The notes beneath the pieces are model-generated. The model searched no databases. It was not told where the DNA came from and saw only the letters and a list, made by a program, of their open reading frames with translations. Of a DNA stretch of 15,546 nucleotides, positions 8,132-15,272 are shown piece by piece (positions within the stretch are counted from its first letter, which is position 1; the number at the start of each line of letters is the position of its first letter). This stretch comes from Chloroflexota bacterium (GTDB taxonomy: Bacteria; Chloroflexota; Dehalococcoidia; Tepidiformales; Tepidiformaceae): positions 1 to 15,546 of the forward strand of contig JAKALX010000036.1 in NCBI GenBank assembly GCA_021823905.1, read 5' to 3'. Both the position numbers and the translations under genes were made by a program.

Positions 8132-9429
8132 CGGCTCCCCTCCACAATCGCCTGGTGGTCCCTGTCCATCTCGTCGATCGCCTCCTGCGGGTCCCGCCCC
8201 TCCAAGATCGCCCGGTAAACGGCCACGATCCGCTGCCGGTAGTGGCTCCAGGTGTACCGGCTCTCGATCAACCCCCGACCGCTCGCGCCCATCTCCCGGC
8301 GGGCCGCCGGGTGCTCGTAGAGGTAGAGGAGCTTCCCACACAGCGCATCGACGTCGCACGTCGGTACGACAAATCCGTCGACGCCGTCGCGTACCACCGC
8401 CCCGGTGCTCGCCGTCGTCACGACGGGCAGGCCCGCTGCCATCGCCTCGGAGACCACCAGCCCCCACGCGTCCGACAGCGACGGGAGGGCGAAGACGTCG
8501 CTGCGTTGGAACCAGCGATGGACCTCGTGCTTCGGCACCTGGCCGGCCCACCTGTAGCAGCCGGCGTATGCCCGCAAGATGCGACGCCCATCTGCATCGG
8601 CGGCTCCGACCAGAACAAGCTCGGCGTCGGGCAGGCCGAGACGGCGCCACGCTTCGAGCAGGTAGCGGACGCCCTTCCGCAGACCGATCTGGCCCACGAA
8701 CAGGACACGGAACTTCCCGTCAGGGCGTCCGTCCATCGGGACGAACTGCTCGGGGTTGACCCCGTACGGAATCTTGAGAATCTTCTCGGCCGGGATCCCG
8801 TTGTCCAAGAGGCAGCGCACCACGAGCTCCGAAGGTGCGAAGAGGTAATCCGCCAGCTCTCGTTCCTCCCGTACGCACGACCGGGCGCCTGATGGGACAC
8901 CGACCACTCCTTCCTCTCGCAGGATCTGAAGGTAGTGCTCGTGAGCGCCGGCTACGTCCAGCACGGTCGCAGCGCCGCGCTCCTTGGCCGCGCGGAGCGT
9001 CGCCAGCGCGCCGCCCTCAAAGGCGTGGACGATGGCGGGTGGCTCGGCACGCCGCAGCCAGCGGCCGACTGCGGCGTCGAAGTGCTCATGTGCCCAGCGC
9101 TCCGCATCCCACCGGCGGAAGCCAGGCAGTGATGCGACGCTGCGGTAAGCGAAGGCCAGCAGATGATAGGAAGGGATCGCCACCACCAACGCGGGATCCA
9201 GCTCCGGATGCCAGCGACGGCGCAATTCACGGTCAAGCCTCTGGCGCACCGAACGGGGTATCAGGCGCCACCGTTGCCGATCCGCCAGCCCGCGCCGGGT
9301 GTCATAGATTCCCGTCACAAAGCGGTAAAGCAACCCCGCTCGTTGCGCCGCAACGGCTGTCTCGTACGCGTGCTGGTGCACGGGCTGGCTGATCACGACC
9401 TGGCCTGAGGCCGCTGGTGTGTTGCTCAC
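8128..9429 (-). CDS. GT4-family glycosyltransferase
   Basis: A 433-residue GT-B transferase. The acceptor domain starts with VVISQPVHQHAYETAVAAQ (11-29) and includes FEGGALATLRAAKERG and LDVAGAHEHYLQ, a pattern seen in GT4 enzymes acting on lipid-linked glycans. The donor domain shows IPYGVNPEQF (220-229), VLFVGQIGLRKGVRYLLEAW (242-261), LVLVGAADAD (271-280) and the C-terminal motif DAWGLVVSE (320-328) followed by AMAAGLPVV. The first acid of the EX7E motif is Asp and not Glu, which also occurs in other members. The start is GTG at 9429, overlapping the stop of the polymerase gene upstream as GTGA; no better ATG is nearby. It is coupled at both ends and is probably an early glycosyltransferase gene of the block, with unknown sugar. 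Confidence 0.92.
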   Translation of the reverse strand: MSNTPAASGQVVISQPVHQHAYETAVAAQRAGLLYRFVTGIYDTRRGLADRQRWRLIPRSVRQRLDRELRRRWHPELDPALVVAIPSYHLLAFAYRSVASLPGFRRWDAERWAHEHFDAAVGRWLRRAEPPAIVHAFEGGALATLRAAKERGAATVLDVAGAHEHYLQILREEGVVGVPSGARSCVREERELADYLFAPSELVVRCLLDNGIPAEKILKIPYGVNPEQFVPMDGRPDGKFRVLFVGQIGLRKGVRYLLEAWRRLGLPDAELVLVGAADADGRRILRAYAGCYRWAGQVPKHEVHRWFQRSDVFALPSLSDAWGLVVSEAMAAGLPVVTTASTGAVVRDGVDGFVVPTCDVDALCGKLLYLYEHPAARREMGASGRGLIESRYTWSHYRQRIVAVYRAILEGRDPQEAIDEMDRDHQAIVEGSR

Positions 9430-10997
9430 GGTCTCACGGGCTCCGGAGAGGGCGCTGCTGCTCCCTCCTGCGATGGCACCGGAGCATCTTGTCCCTCGCT
9501 CTCGTCACGGTCCAGGGTCGCCACACGGGCGAGCAGGCCAGCGAACAGCCAGAAGTAGACGTCGATGGGATCGATGTCCATATACTGCCCCTTGACGTTG
9601 TACACCAGGTTCCAGATGAGGAAGGCCAGCAGCGCCGCGGAGATCGCCCGCATCCGAGGATCGTGCAGCCAGCGGTGCGCCTGAACGCCGCGGACCACCA
9701 GGACTCCCAGCAGCAGCACGACCACGACCAGGCCGGCGATGCCCAGCTCAAGCACTACCTTGACGTACCAACTCTCGAACCAGGTACCGCCGACGGCCTG
9801 GAATTGCACCGGAGTCGAGAACGCGTAGCGGCTGGCGTTCGTATCGATGCCCGTGCCGAGGCCGTTCCAGGTCAGCGCCAGCGCCTGGCGGAAACCATCC
9901 ACAAACACACTTTGGAATTCCTGCCTTCCGACCTGGAACGTGTAGCCGAAGATCGTGCCAGGTGCACCGCTGAACAGCGCAGCTGGCACCAGAAATACGC
10001 CGCCGAGCGCGAGGATCCTGCCTAGCGGGAGCGACCGGACCCGTGATCCTGGCGAGAGCCACTCCACCACGATGATCAGCAACATCAGCACGGGGACGAA
10101 CACGAAGGCGCCCCGCGCTCCGCTCAGGAACGCCGCCACCAGCATCAGCAGCCAGACGAGCCGCCCGAAAGAGTCGAGGCGTGTACCGACCAGGGCGCCG
10201 CGCCACCACGCGTAGGAAACGGCCACCATGCTGATGGCAAAAGTGTAGTACTGGGCGACGAACGAGAAGGTGCTGGGGACGCGCCGCAGGTCGCCGCCGC
10301 TGGTGAACGTGAACTGGGCGAAGTTCTGCGTCGCGGCCTGCGCCGCCCCGCCGTAGAGCTGGTAGACAGACCGCGCATGGCCGGCGTAGATGAGCACCGC
10401 CTCGACGATGCCGATGACGGCGGGGATGATGGCAGCGACGCTCATCACCCCCAGCAGGCGGAAGAGGTCGCGCCGGTCGCGGACGAAATGGTAGGCGAGG
10501 AAGTACAGCGGAATGTAGAACAGCCACACCTTGATGCCGATGGCGCCGACCAGCCGGCTGGGCAGGTTCGGGTTGAACGCCTGCGCCGCTACCAGGAACG
10601 CGAGCATCAGGAACAACGCCAACGGCGCTCCTGCGAAAGGTACCCGGACCCCACGGTTCGTGACGTAGACCAGGAACCCGACGTAGGCCGGGATGACGAA
10701 CAGGAAGTCTTTAAGCAGGACCGGCACAGCGGTATGCGGGTACGCCGCGAGTACCGGGATGCCCGAGAACGGCAGGTACAGCAGCAACCCGTACACCGAC
10801 CAGCGCCAGTTCACAATGCCGACAAGGAGCGCTGCGGCGAAGGCGGCAAGACCGAGCACCGGCAGCGCGTAGCCTCGACCCACGGCGACTCCCACCAGCA
10901 AGGAGACGCCAACCGCGGCGACCAACGCCAAGAACCGCGTGGGGACGGCATCGAAACCGACGTGACGCTCGACAACGTTACGAACGATCATCGCCAC
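9426..10997 (-). CDS. O-antigen polymerase/ligase-like membrane protein (Wzy/WaaL superfamily)
   Basis: A 523-residue polytopic inner-membrane protein with about a dozen hydrophobic segments, for example near residues 22-40, 45-62, 95-112, 122-140, 155-172, 182-204, 245-265, 280-312, 327-345, 412-436 and 452-466. The Wzy_C-like core is seen as FLSGARGAFVFVPVLML (290-306), a long periplasmic-type loop (about 346-410) with GLGTGIDTN (379-387), and ESWYVKVVLELGIAGL (408-423), where the family's conserved glycine-rich turn lies. The C-terminal 35 residues are a Pro/Ala/Glu-rich tail. It should polymerise lipid-linked repeat units or ligate the glycan to an acceptor, on the periplasmic or outer face; the two roles cannot be separated by sequence. 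The GTG at 10997 has a good Shine-Dalgarno eight bases upstream; the ATG at 10991 is the alternative. Confidence 0.88.
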   Translation of the reverse strand: MAMIVRNVVERHVGFDAVPTRFLALVAAVGVSLLVGVAVGRGYALPVLGLAAFAAALLVGIVNWRWSVYGLLLYLPFSGIPVLAAYPHTAVPVLLKDFLFVIPAYVGFLVYVTNRGVRVPFAGAPLALFLMLAFLVAAQAFNPNLPSRLVGAIGIKVWLFYIPLYFLAYHFVRDRRDLFRLLGVMSVAAIIPAVIGIVEAVLIYAGHARSVYQLYGGAAQAATQNFAQFTFTSGGDLRRVPSTFSFVAQYYTFAISMVAVSYAWWRGALVGTRLDSFGRLVWLLMLVAAFLSGARGAFVFVPVLMLLIIVVEWLSPGSRVRSLPLGRILALGGVFLVPAALFSGAPGTIFGYTFQVGRQEFQSVFVDGFRQALALTWNGLGTGIDTNASRYAFSTPVQFQAVGGTWFESWYVKVVLELGIAGLVVVVLLLGVLVVRGVQAHRWLHDPRMRAISAALLAFLIWNLVYNVKGQYMDIDPIDVYFWLFAGLLARVATLDRDESEGQDAPVPSQEGAAAPSPEPVRP

Positions 10998-11082
10998 GAA
11001 GTGAGCCTTCCTGCGCCATCTGTCTTGACACGTTTCCTACGCAGCGGCGAGGGGCGATAAGCGAGCACGAGCAACCACGCCG
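10998..11082 (-). promoter_or_regulatory. 85-base gap between flippase and polymerase genes with Shine-Dalgarno
   Basis: This is the largest gap in the cluster. On the minus strand AGGAAGG (11012-11006) sits eight bases before the GTG at 10997 and fourteen before the ATG at 10991, which favours the GTG start. An in-frame TAG lies upstream, so the polymerase cannot extend far. I see no convincing -35/-10 pair or hairpin-plus-U-tract terminator in the gap, so transcription probably reads through. Confidence 0.5.
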
Positions 11083-12468
11083 TCAACCCCTTCCATCTCC
11101 AGCCAAGTTCTCGACGGGCGCCTCCGGGGACCGGGTGATCCAACGGATCAGATGGTCAACATCGTCGCGGCTGGGCAGGAGCAGGCTTGATATCGAGAAG
11201 TCGAGCGCCCGTGCCGCTCGGCGCGCCGTCCAGGCCATGCTGACGCTGTAGGCGACCAGCGATGCGACGGCCGCACCCATGATGCCGAGCATCGGCAGCA
11301 GCGCGGCCAGACCCACGACCGTCACTCCGAGAGCGACGACTTCGCCAATCCCGGCATCGAGCGGCCGGCCGACGGCTCGCAGCAGCGTCCCGATCACACG
11401 GCCGCTGCTCAAGGCCACCGCTGCCACCAGCAGCACCCGGCTCACGTCTGCCGCGTCACGGTAGGCGGCCCCGAAGAAGAGCTGGATGAGCGCCGGCGCG
11501 AACAGGACCATCGGGATGGTGACGGCGACGGAGACGCCCAGCGTCAACTGGGCGAAGCGCCGGGCAGCGGCTCGCTGTGCCGCGCCCGACTCGAGTCCGG
11601 CTACAGCGGGGAGAGCGACCATCGACACCGACGAGCCGACCAGGCTGGCCAACGAGCTCATGGTGACGGCAATCACGTACAGCCCGAGCTGCACGGGCGC
11701 GAGAAACACAGAGATGAGGAGCTGGTCGAGGCGCTCGTTGAGCAGCGACGACGTGGCGCCGAGGTGGCTCTGGAACCCGAACCGCAGGAGCTGGCGCGCG
11801 GCCCGGCTGCTGGGCCTGGGTCGTGCGACCCCCAGGCGCCAGACGAGCACGGCGGCAGCCAGCCCTACGCTGAAGTTCGCAGCAAGAAACGCGATGGCCA
11901 CAGACTGGATCGTTAACGCACGCATGGCGGCCAGCACCATCACCGCCGCCGCACTGCCGATGATCACCAGCAGGCGCAGCCCTTGAAACCAGTGGAGCCG
12001 CTGCCGCCCGTTCAGCACAGCCATCAGCGCAAGGGTGAAGAGATTGATGGGAATGAACGCAAGATACAGGTATGCCGTCTGTCTGGTGGTCGCGTCATAG
12101 TGCGAGAGGACGAAGGGCAGCAGAGCCGCTCCGGCCAAGAGCAGGAGCCCCGCCTGGGCGACAGTGATCGCGAGTGTGCTGCCGACCAACGTGCTCAGGG
12201 GCCAGGAGCCGCGCGCGGCGTGATACGTTGTCGCGTCCTGCATACCCAGGCTGCCGACAGCAGCGAGGACGGACGGCCACAAGATCACCGCCGCCAGCTC
12301 GCCCCTCCCGTGTGGCCCCAGGACACGGGCGAGCAGTACGCCAGTCACGACGTTCAGCGCCTGGATGGCGCCAGATACGGCGAAGCTTACCGTCACCGGC
12401 TGGCCAGCCAGGCCTGTAGCGAGCGAGACAGCGGGGGCCTTCCGCACCCGGCTCGCGATGGTGGTCAT
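11083..12468 (-). CDS. Wzx-like polysaccharide flippase (MOP superfamily)
   Basis: A 461-residue integral membrane protein with roughly 12 hydrophobic helices spread over its length, the usual size and layout of Wzx/RfbX flippases. The N-terminal signature ARVLGPHGRGELAAV (47-61) is typical of the family, and it is followed by LWPSVLAAVGSLGMQDATTY. Further helices include the pairs around 98-120, 130-150, 167-185, 189-210 and the C-terminal half from about 240 to 415. It should move lipid-linked repeat units from the cytoplasmic to the outer face of the inner membrane, by antiport in characterised members. The C-terminal 35 residues are hydrophilic. The ATG at 12468 overlaps the decarboxylase stop (ATGA). 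Position directly before the polymerase gene fits a Wzx/Wzy pathway. Confidence 0.9.
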   Translation of the reverse strand: MTTIASRVRKAPAVSLATGLAGQPVTVSFAVSGAIQALNVVTGVLLARVLGPHGRGELAAVILWPSVLAAVGSLGMQDATTYHAARGSWPLSTLVGSTLAITVAQAGLLLLAGAALLPFVLSHYDATTRQTAYLYLAFIPINLFTLALMAVLNGRQRLHWFQGLRLLVIIGSAAAVMVLAAMRALTIQSVAIAFLAANFSVGLAAAVLVWRLGVARPRPSSRAARQLLRFGFQSHLGATSSLLNERLDQLLISVFLAPVQLGLYVIAVTMSSLASLVGSSVSMVALPAVAGLESGAAQRAAARRFAQLTLGVSVAVTIPMVLFAPALIQLFFGAAYRDAADVSRVLLVAAVALSSGRVIGTLLRAVGRPLDAGIGEVVALGVTVVGLAALLPMLGIMGAAVASLVAYSVSMAWTARRAARALDFSISSLLLPSRDDVDHLIRWITRSPEAPVENLAGDGRG

Positions 12469-13430
12469 CGGCTTATCTGGGTCGCGGTCGTTGCGACGCT
12501 GCCCATGGCCATGCGGAAGTACGCCACCGTCTCACGCAGCCCCTCCGCCAGCGATACGTTCGGCTCCCAACCATACCGTTGGCGCATCCGGCTGATGTCC
12601 GGGCACCGTCGCGCCGGGTCGTCCTCGCCACGAGGGAGATGGACCACTCGCTCACCAGCACCAGTGATCCTGGCGATCTGCCGGGCCAGCTCGAGCATCG
12701 TCACCTCGTGGGGGTTGCCAAGGTTGAACACGCCGCCGTCTGCGTCCCGGTCGAGCCCTACGAGCAGCAGCGCCTCCACCAAGTCTGACACGTAGCAGAA
12801 GGAGCGCGTCTGGCTACCGTTCCCGTGGACCGGCAGCGGCTTTCCGCTGAGCGCCGCTGCGATGAACGCCGGCACGACCCGGCCGTCATCGACGTTCATC
12901 CGTGGGCCGTAGGTGTTGAAAATGCGCACGATGCTCGCATTCACGCCGCACTTCCGCCGGTGCTCGGTCGTCAGGGTCTCGCCGAATCGCTTCGACTCGT
13001 CGTAGCACGCCCGAGGGCCGATGGGGTTCACGTTTCCCCAGTAGGACTCCGTTTGGGGATGCTCCAACGGGTCTCCATAGACTTCCGACGTGGACGCGAG
13101 TACGAAGCGTGCGCCCCGCTGCGCCGCCACGTTGAGCAACCGCTGCGTACCCGCGGAGTTCGCCAGCATCGTCTCGATGGGAAACTGCTGGTAGCGCAGG
13201 GGGCTTGCCGGCGATGCCAGGTGCAGGATCAGGTCTACCGGAAGCGACGGTGCCTGGGCCACATCCTCGTGCACGAAGGTGAAGCTCGGGTCCGTGAACA
13301 GCTCCGCGACGTTGGCGGCCTGGCTGGTCAACAGGTTGTCGAGGCAGATGACCTCATGTCCACGGCCGAGCAGCTCCCGGCACACGTGGCTGCCAATGAA
13401 TCCTGCTCCGCCCGCGACCAGAACGCGCAT
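12465..13430 (-). CDS. uxs: UDP-glucuronate decarboxylase (UDP-xylose synthase type), extended SDR family
   Basis: A 321-residue cytoplasmic enzyme expected to convert UDP-glucuronate to UDP-xylose with bound NAD+. Visible are the Rossmann loop GGAGFIGS (7-14), HLASPASPLRY (70-80), STSEVYGDP (113-121), YWGNVNPIGPR (130-140) and the catalytic YxxxK as YDESK (143-147), then RIFNTYGPRM (169-178). The ASPASP, HPQ and YWGNVNPIGPR signatures separate UXS from dTDP-glucose dehydratases and UDP-glucose epimerases, so the call is specific. It pairs functionally with the dehydrogenase two genes upstream, which makes its substrate. The ATG at 13430 lies eight bases after AGGAG (13443-13439); a GTG one codon earlier is less well spaced. 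It ends in ATGA overlap with the flippase gene. Confidence 0.93.
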   Translation of the reverse strand: MRVLVAGGAGFIGSHVCRELLGRGHEVICLDNLLTSQAANVAELFTDPSFTFVHEDVAQAPSLPVDLILHLASPASPLRYQQFPIETMLANSAGTQRLLNVAAQRGARFVLASTSEVYGDPLEHPQTESYWGNVNPIGPRACYDESKRFGETLTTEHRRKCGVNASIVRIFNTYGPRMNVDDGRVVPAFIAAALSGKPLPVHGNGSQTRSFCYVSDLVEALLLVGLDRDADGGVFNLGNPHEVTMLELARQIARITGAGERVVHLPRGEDDPARRCPDISRMRQRYGWEPNVSLAEGLRETVAYFRMAMGSVATTATQISR

Positions 13431-13480
13431 CACGGCTACTCCTGAAACAAGCTTCGTCTCAGAGACATGGCGATTTCAGG
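13431..13480 (-). promoter_or_regulatory. Possible hairpin hiding the decarboxylase Shine-Dalgarno
   Basis: On the transcript, CCTGAAA (13480-13474) can pair with TTTCAGG (13447-13441), a seven-base stem with a 26-base loop. The 5' arm contains the stop codon of the FkbM gene (13478-13476). The 3' arm runs into the decarboxylase Shine-Dalgarno AGGAG (13443-13439). The loop holds a second small palindrome, GTCTC and GAGAC around one base (13456-13466). A ribosome finishing FkbM would melt the stem and free the binding site. The pairing is seen in the sequence; the role is inferred and the stem is short. Confidence 0.3.
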
Positions 13481-14330
13481 CGTTCGCCGGCCGGAGGAAA
13501 TAGTGCCCCGGCGCCAGCGGCGGCCTAGTGGCCTTTCCCGTCGCGATGTCCCAGAACACGTAAGAAACCGGCAGCGCTTCGACCAGCGCCCAGGCGGCCG
13601 CATCCGAATGGATCTCCACAAGCATCCGCGGTGGGCGGCTCGCGATGGTTGCCGCTGCGCCACGAATCACGTCTGCCTCCGCACCCTCGACGTCCACTTT
13701 TAACAGATCCGGGATCTTGCCCCCACCGGCGACGAACCCGTCAACCGTCCGGGTCTGAACCTGTATTGCGTCAGCGGACACGGTCGTCTCCCCGGAAAGG
13801 TGCCCCATGAGGCTGGACGCTGCCACCGCGAAAGTGGCGGAGCCTTCGTAGTCGCTAAGCGCCAGGCGATGGATTTCCACGCTGTTGGTTCGATTGACCT
13901 CCACATTCGCAGCAAGTCGTGAAAAGTTCTCCGGCAACGGCTCGAAAGCGCACACATGGCCGGTGGGGCCAGCGAGTCTGCTAAACAGGAGGGCAAAGAA
14001 GCCGATGTGCGCGCCAATATCGTAGACGACGTCGCCGGCACGAACGTGGCGCGCGACCCATGCCTGCACGGCCTCCTCATGGGTACCAAGCCAGTAATAC
14101 TTCTCACACGAGAGGTCTACGAGCAGACGAGACCCCTTGAGCCGTCCGCCACACACTGTGACGAGTCTGGGTTCGTTGGGTGCGGCGGATGACAATGCAC
14201 GGCGCAGCGAGCGCGCGATGGGAGAACCATAAACCATCCGCGTACCCGGGCCGCGGAGCGCTTGCCGTGCCGCGGCGACAACCCGGTACAAGGCCGGCAG
14301 GCGGGGATCAACGCCTGATACGCGCGTCAT
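13476..14330 (-). CDS. FkbM-family methyltransferase
   Basis: A 284-residue SAM-dependent methyltransferase of the FkbM type, the family that O-methylates sugars and polyketides and is common in polysaccharide clusters. The core is complete: GDVVYDIGAHIGFFALLFSR (99-118) as SAM motif I, CAFEPLPENFSRL (127-139), LALSDYEGSATF (156-167), and KVDVEGAEADVIRG (211-224) followed by PRMLVEIH, the signature C-terminal end of the family. About 55 residues precede the first core strand. The ATG at 14330 overlaps the dehydrogenase stop as ATGA; an in-frame ATG four codons earlier at 14342 is possible but would lose that overlap. It probably methylates a hydroxyl of a sugar in the repeat unit, but acceptor and position are not predictable. 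Confidence 0.9.
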   Translation of the reverse strand: MTRVSGVDPRLPALYRVVAAARQALRGPGTRMVYGSPIARSLRRALSSAAPNEPRLVTVCGGRLKGSRLLVDLSCEKYYWLGTHEEAVQAWVARHVRAGDVVYDIGAHIGFFALLFSRLAGPTGHVCAFEPLPENFSRLAANVEVNRTNSVEIHRLALSDYEGSATFAVAASSLMGHLSGETTVSADAIQVQTRTVDGFVAGGGKIPDLLKVDVEGAEADVIRGAAATIASRPPRMLVEIHSDAAAWALVEALPVSYVFWDIATGKATRPPLAPGHYFLRPANA

Positions 14331-15199
14331 CGTGCCACCCAAGCCTCGGTCGTCGACGTGCGCTCGACCGTCGGCACTCGACCGACCCCATGGTAAAGCA
14401 GGCCGGCCGCCTCGACGTCGGCTCGCCGCAACAGGTTGCGTCCATCGTAGACGAGCCGTCCCGCCATCACTGACCGCACGTGGGCCAGATCCACCTCCGC
14501 GAACTGCGGCCAGTCCGTCAGCACGGCCACGCAGTCGGCGCCGCGGGCAGCGGCGACCGCATCGCCGCAGATTTCATCGGCGATGCCGGACGGCACATCT
14601 GCCTGCAGCGCCGGATCGTAGACCTGTACCCGGGCGCCCTCGTTTCGCAACAGCGCAATCACGTCGAGCGCCGGCGACTCTCGCAGGTCCTCACTACCAC
14701 CCTTGAACGTAGCGCCCCACGTCGCGATGATCCGCCCGTCGAGCGATCCCAGCAGCCGCCGGATGCAGTTCACAGCGTGCTTGCGCTGGCTGATGTTGGC
14801 ATCCTGCACCGCGCTCAGCACACGCATATTCACCCCCACCGAGTCGCCGGTGTGGCAGAGCGCAGCCACGTCCTTCGGCAGGCAACTGCCTCCATAGCCG
14901 ATACCTGGCTTGAAGAACGACCCGCCGATGCGCGAGTCCAGCGCCACACCGCGCACCACCTCGTCGACGTCGACGTCGAGACGCTCGCACAATCGGGCAA
15001 TTTCGTTGACAAACGAGAGCCTGGTGGCCAGGAAGGTGTTGGCCACGTACTTGACCATCTCCGCAGTGCGCAGGTCGGTGATCATCACCGTAGCCGGTAT
15101 GCTGGCGTAGAGGGTTGCTACTTGGCCAGCATGCTCGGAGGTGTGCGCGCCGATAACGATGCGGTCCGGATGAAAGAAGTCCTCGACGGCCCTTCCTTC
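14327..15199 (-). CDS. ugd: UDP-glucose 6-dehydrogenase, 5'-truncated
   Basis: The visible 290 codons are the central and C-terminal parts of a UDP-glucose/GDP-mannose dehydrogenase, which oxidises UDP-glucose twice with NAD+ to UDP-glucuronate. Homology starts at EGRAVEDFFHPDRIVIG (from 15199), continues through TAEMVKYVANTFLATRLSFV with the conserved Lys, and has the catalytic cysteine in GYGGSCLPKD (codon 14884-14882). The C-terminal UDP-binding domain shows GATFKGGSEDLRESPAL and VYDPAL. The family is usually about 430-450 residues, so roughly 150 N-terminal residues including the NAD-binding Rossmann loop are missing. Upstream of 15199 the frame reads unrelated residues and stops at 15217-15215. 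There is no normal start in the homologous part; the first candidate, GTG at 15088, would leave a fragment lacking NAD binding. Its stop overlaps the FkbM start. Confidence 0.88.
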   Translation of the reverse strand, partial: EGRAVEDFFHPDRIVIGAHTSEHAGQVATLYASIPATVMITDLRTAEMVKYVANTFLATRLSFVNEIARLCERLDVDVDEVVRGVALDSRIGGSFFKPGIGYGGSCLPKDVAALCHTGDSVGVNMRVLSAVQDANISQRKHAVNCIRRLLGSLDGRIIATWGATFKGGSEDLRESPALDVIALLRNEGARVQVYDPALQADVPSGIADEICGDAVAAARGADCVAVLTDWPQFAEVDLAHVRSVMAGRLVYDGRNLLRRADVEAAGLLYHGVGRVPTVERTSTTEAWVAR

Positions 15200-15272
15200 C
15201 CCTGAGCACCTCCGTCATCGCCTCGCGTCTCGGCCTCGCCCTGAGCAGCGGCCTCGGCACCGCGTTCTGGGC
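15200..15272. other. Unassigned GC-rich joint between dehydrogenase fragment and pilus gene fragment
   Basis: Between the point where dehydrogenase homology stops and the TAG of the pilus-type frame lie 73 GC-rich bases I cannot assign. The plus strand has an open frame reading IASRLGLALSSGLGTAFWAY, weakly membrane-like, but it has no start in the visible sequence and no family I recognise. No terminal inverted repeats, target-site duplication or tRNA sequence is visible. Confidence 0.5.

Noticed and set aside
8132..8650. Long N-terminal extension of the GT4 gene that starts at 8131
   Set aside because: The extension is Arg/Gly-rich frame noise over the neighbouring GT4 gene, while the ATGA overlap and family N-terminus fix the start at 8131.
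7948..8892. Plus-strand open frame of 314 codons opposite two GT4 genes
   Set aside because: It crosses a gene junction on the other strand, which no overlapping real gene would likely do, and it shows no family motif.
11020..11050. Plus-strand TTGACA at the polymerase-flippase gap as a promoter
   Set aside because: No -10-like hexamer follows at a suitable distance, and there is no plus-strand gene for it to serve.
10377..11060. Plus-strand open frame of 227 codons rich in Gln, Asp and Arg
   Set aside because: It mirrors the hydrophobic codons of the polymerase on the minus strand, which yields a charged low-complexity antisense frame.
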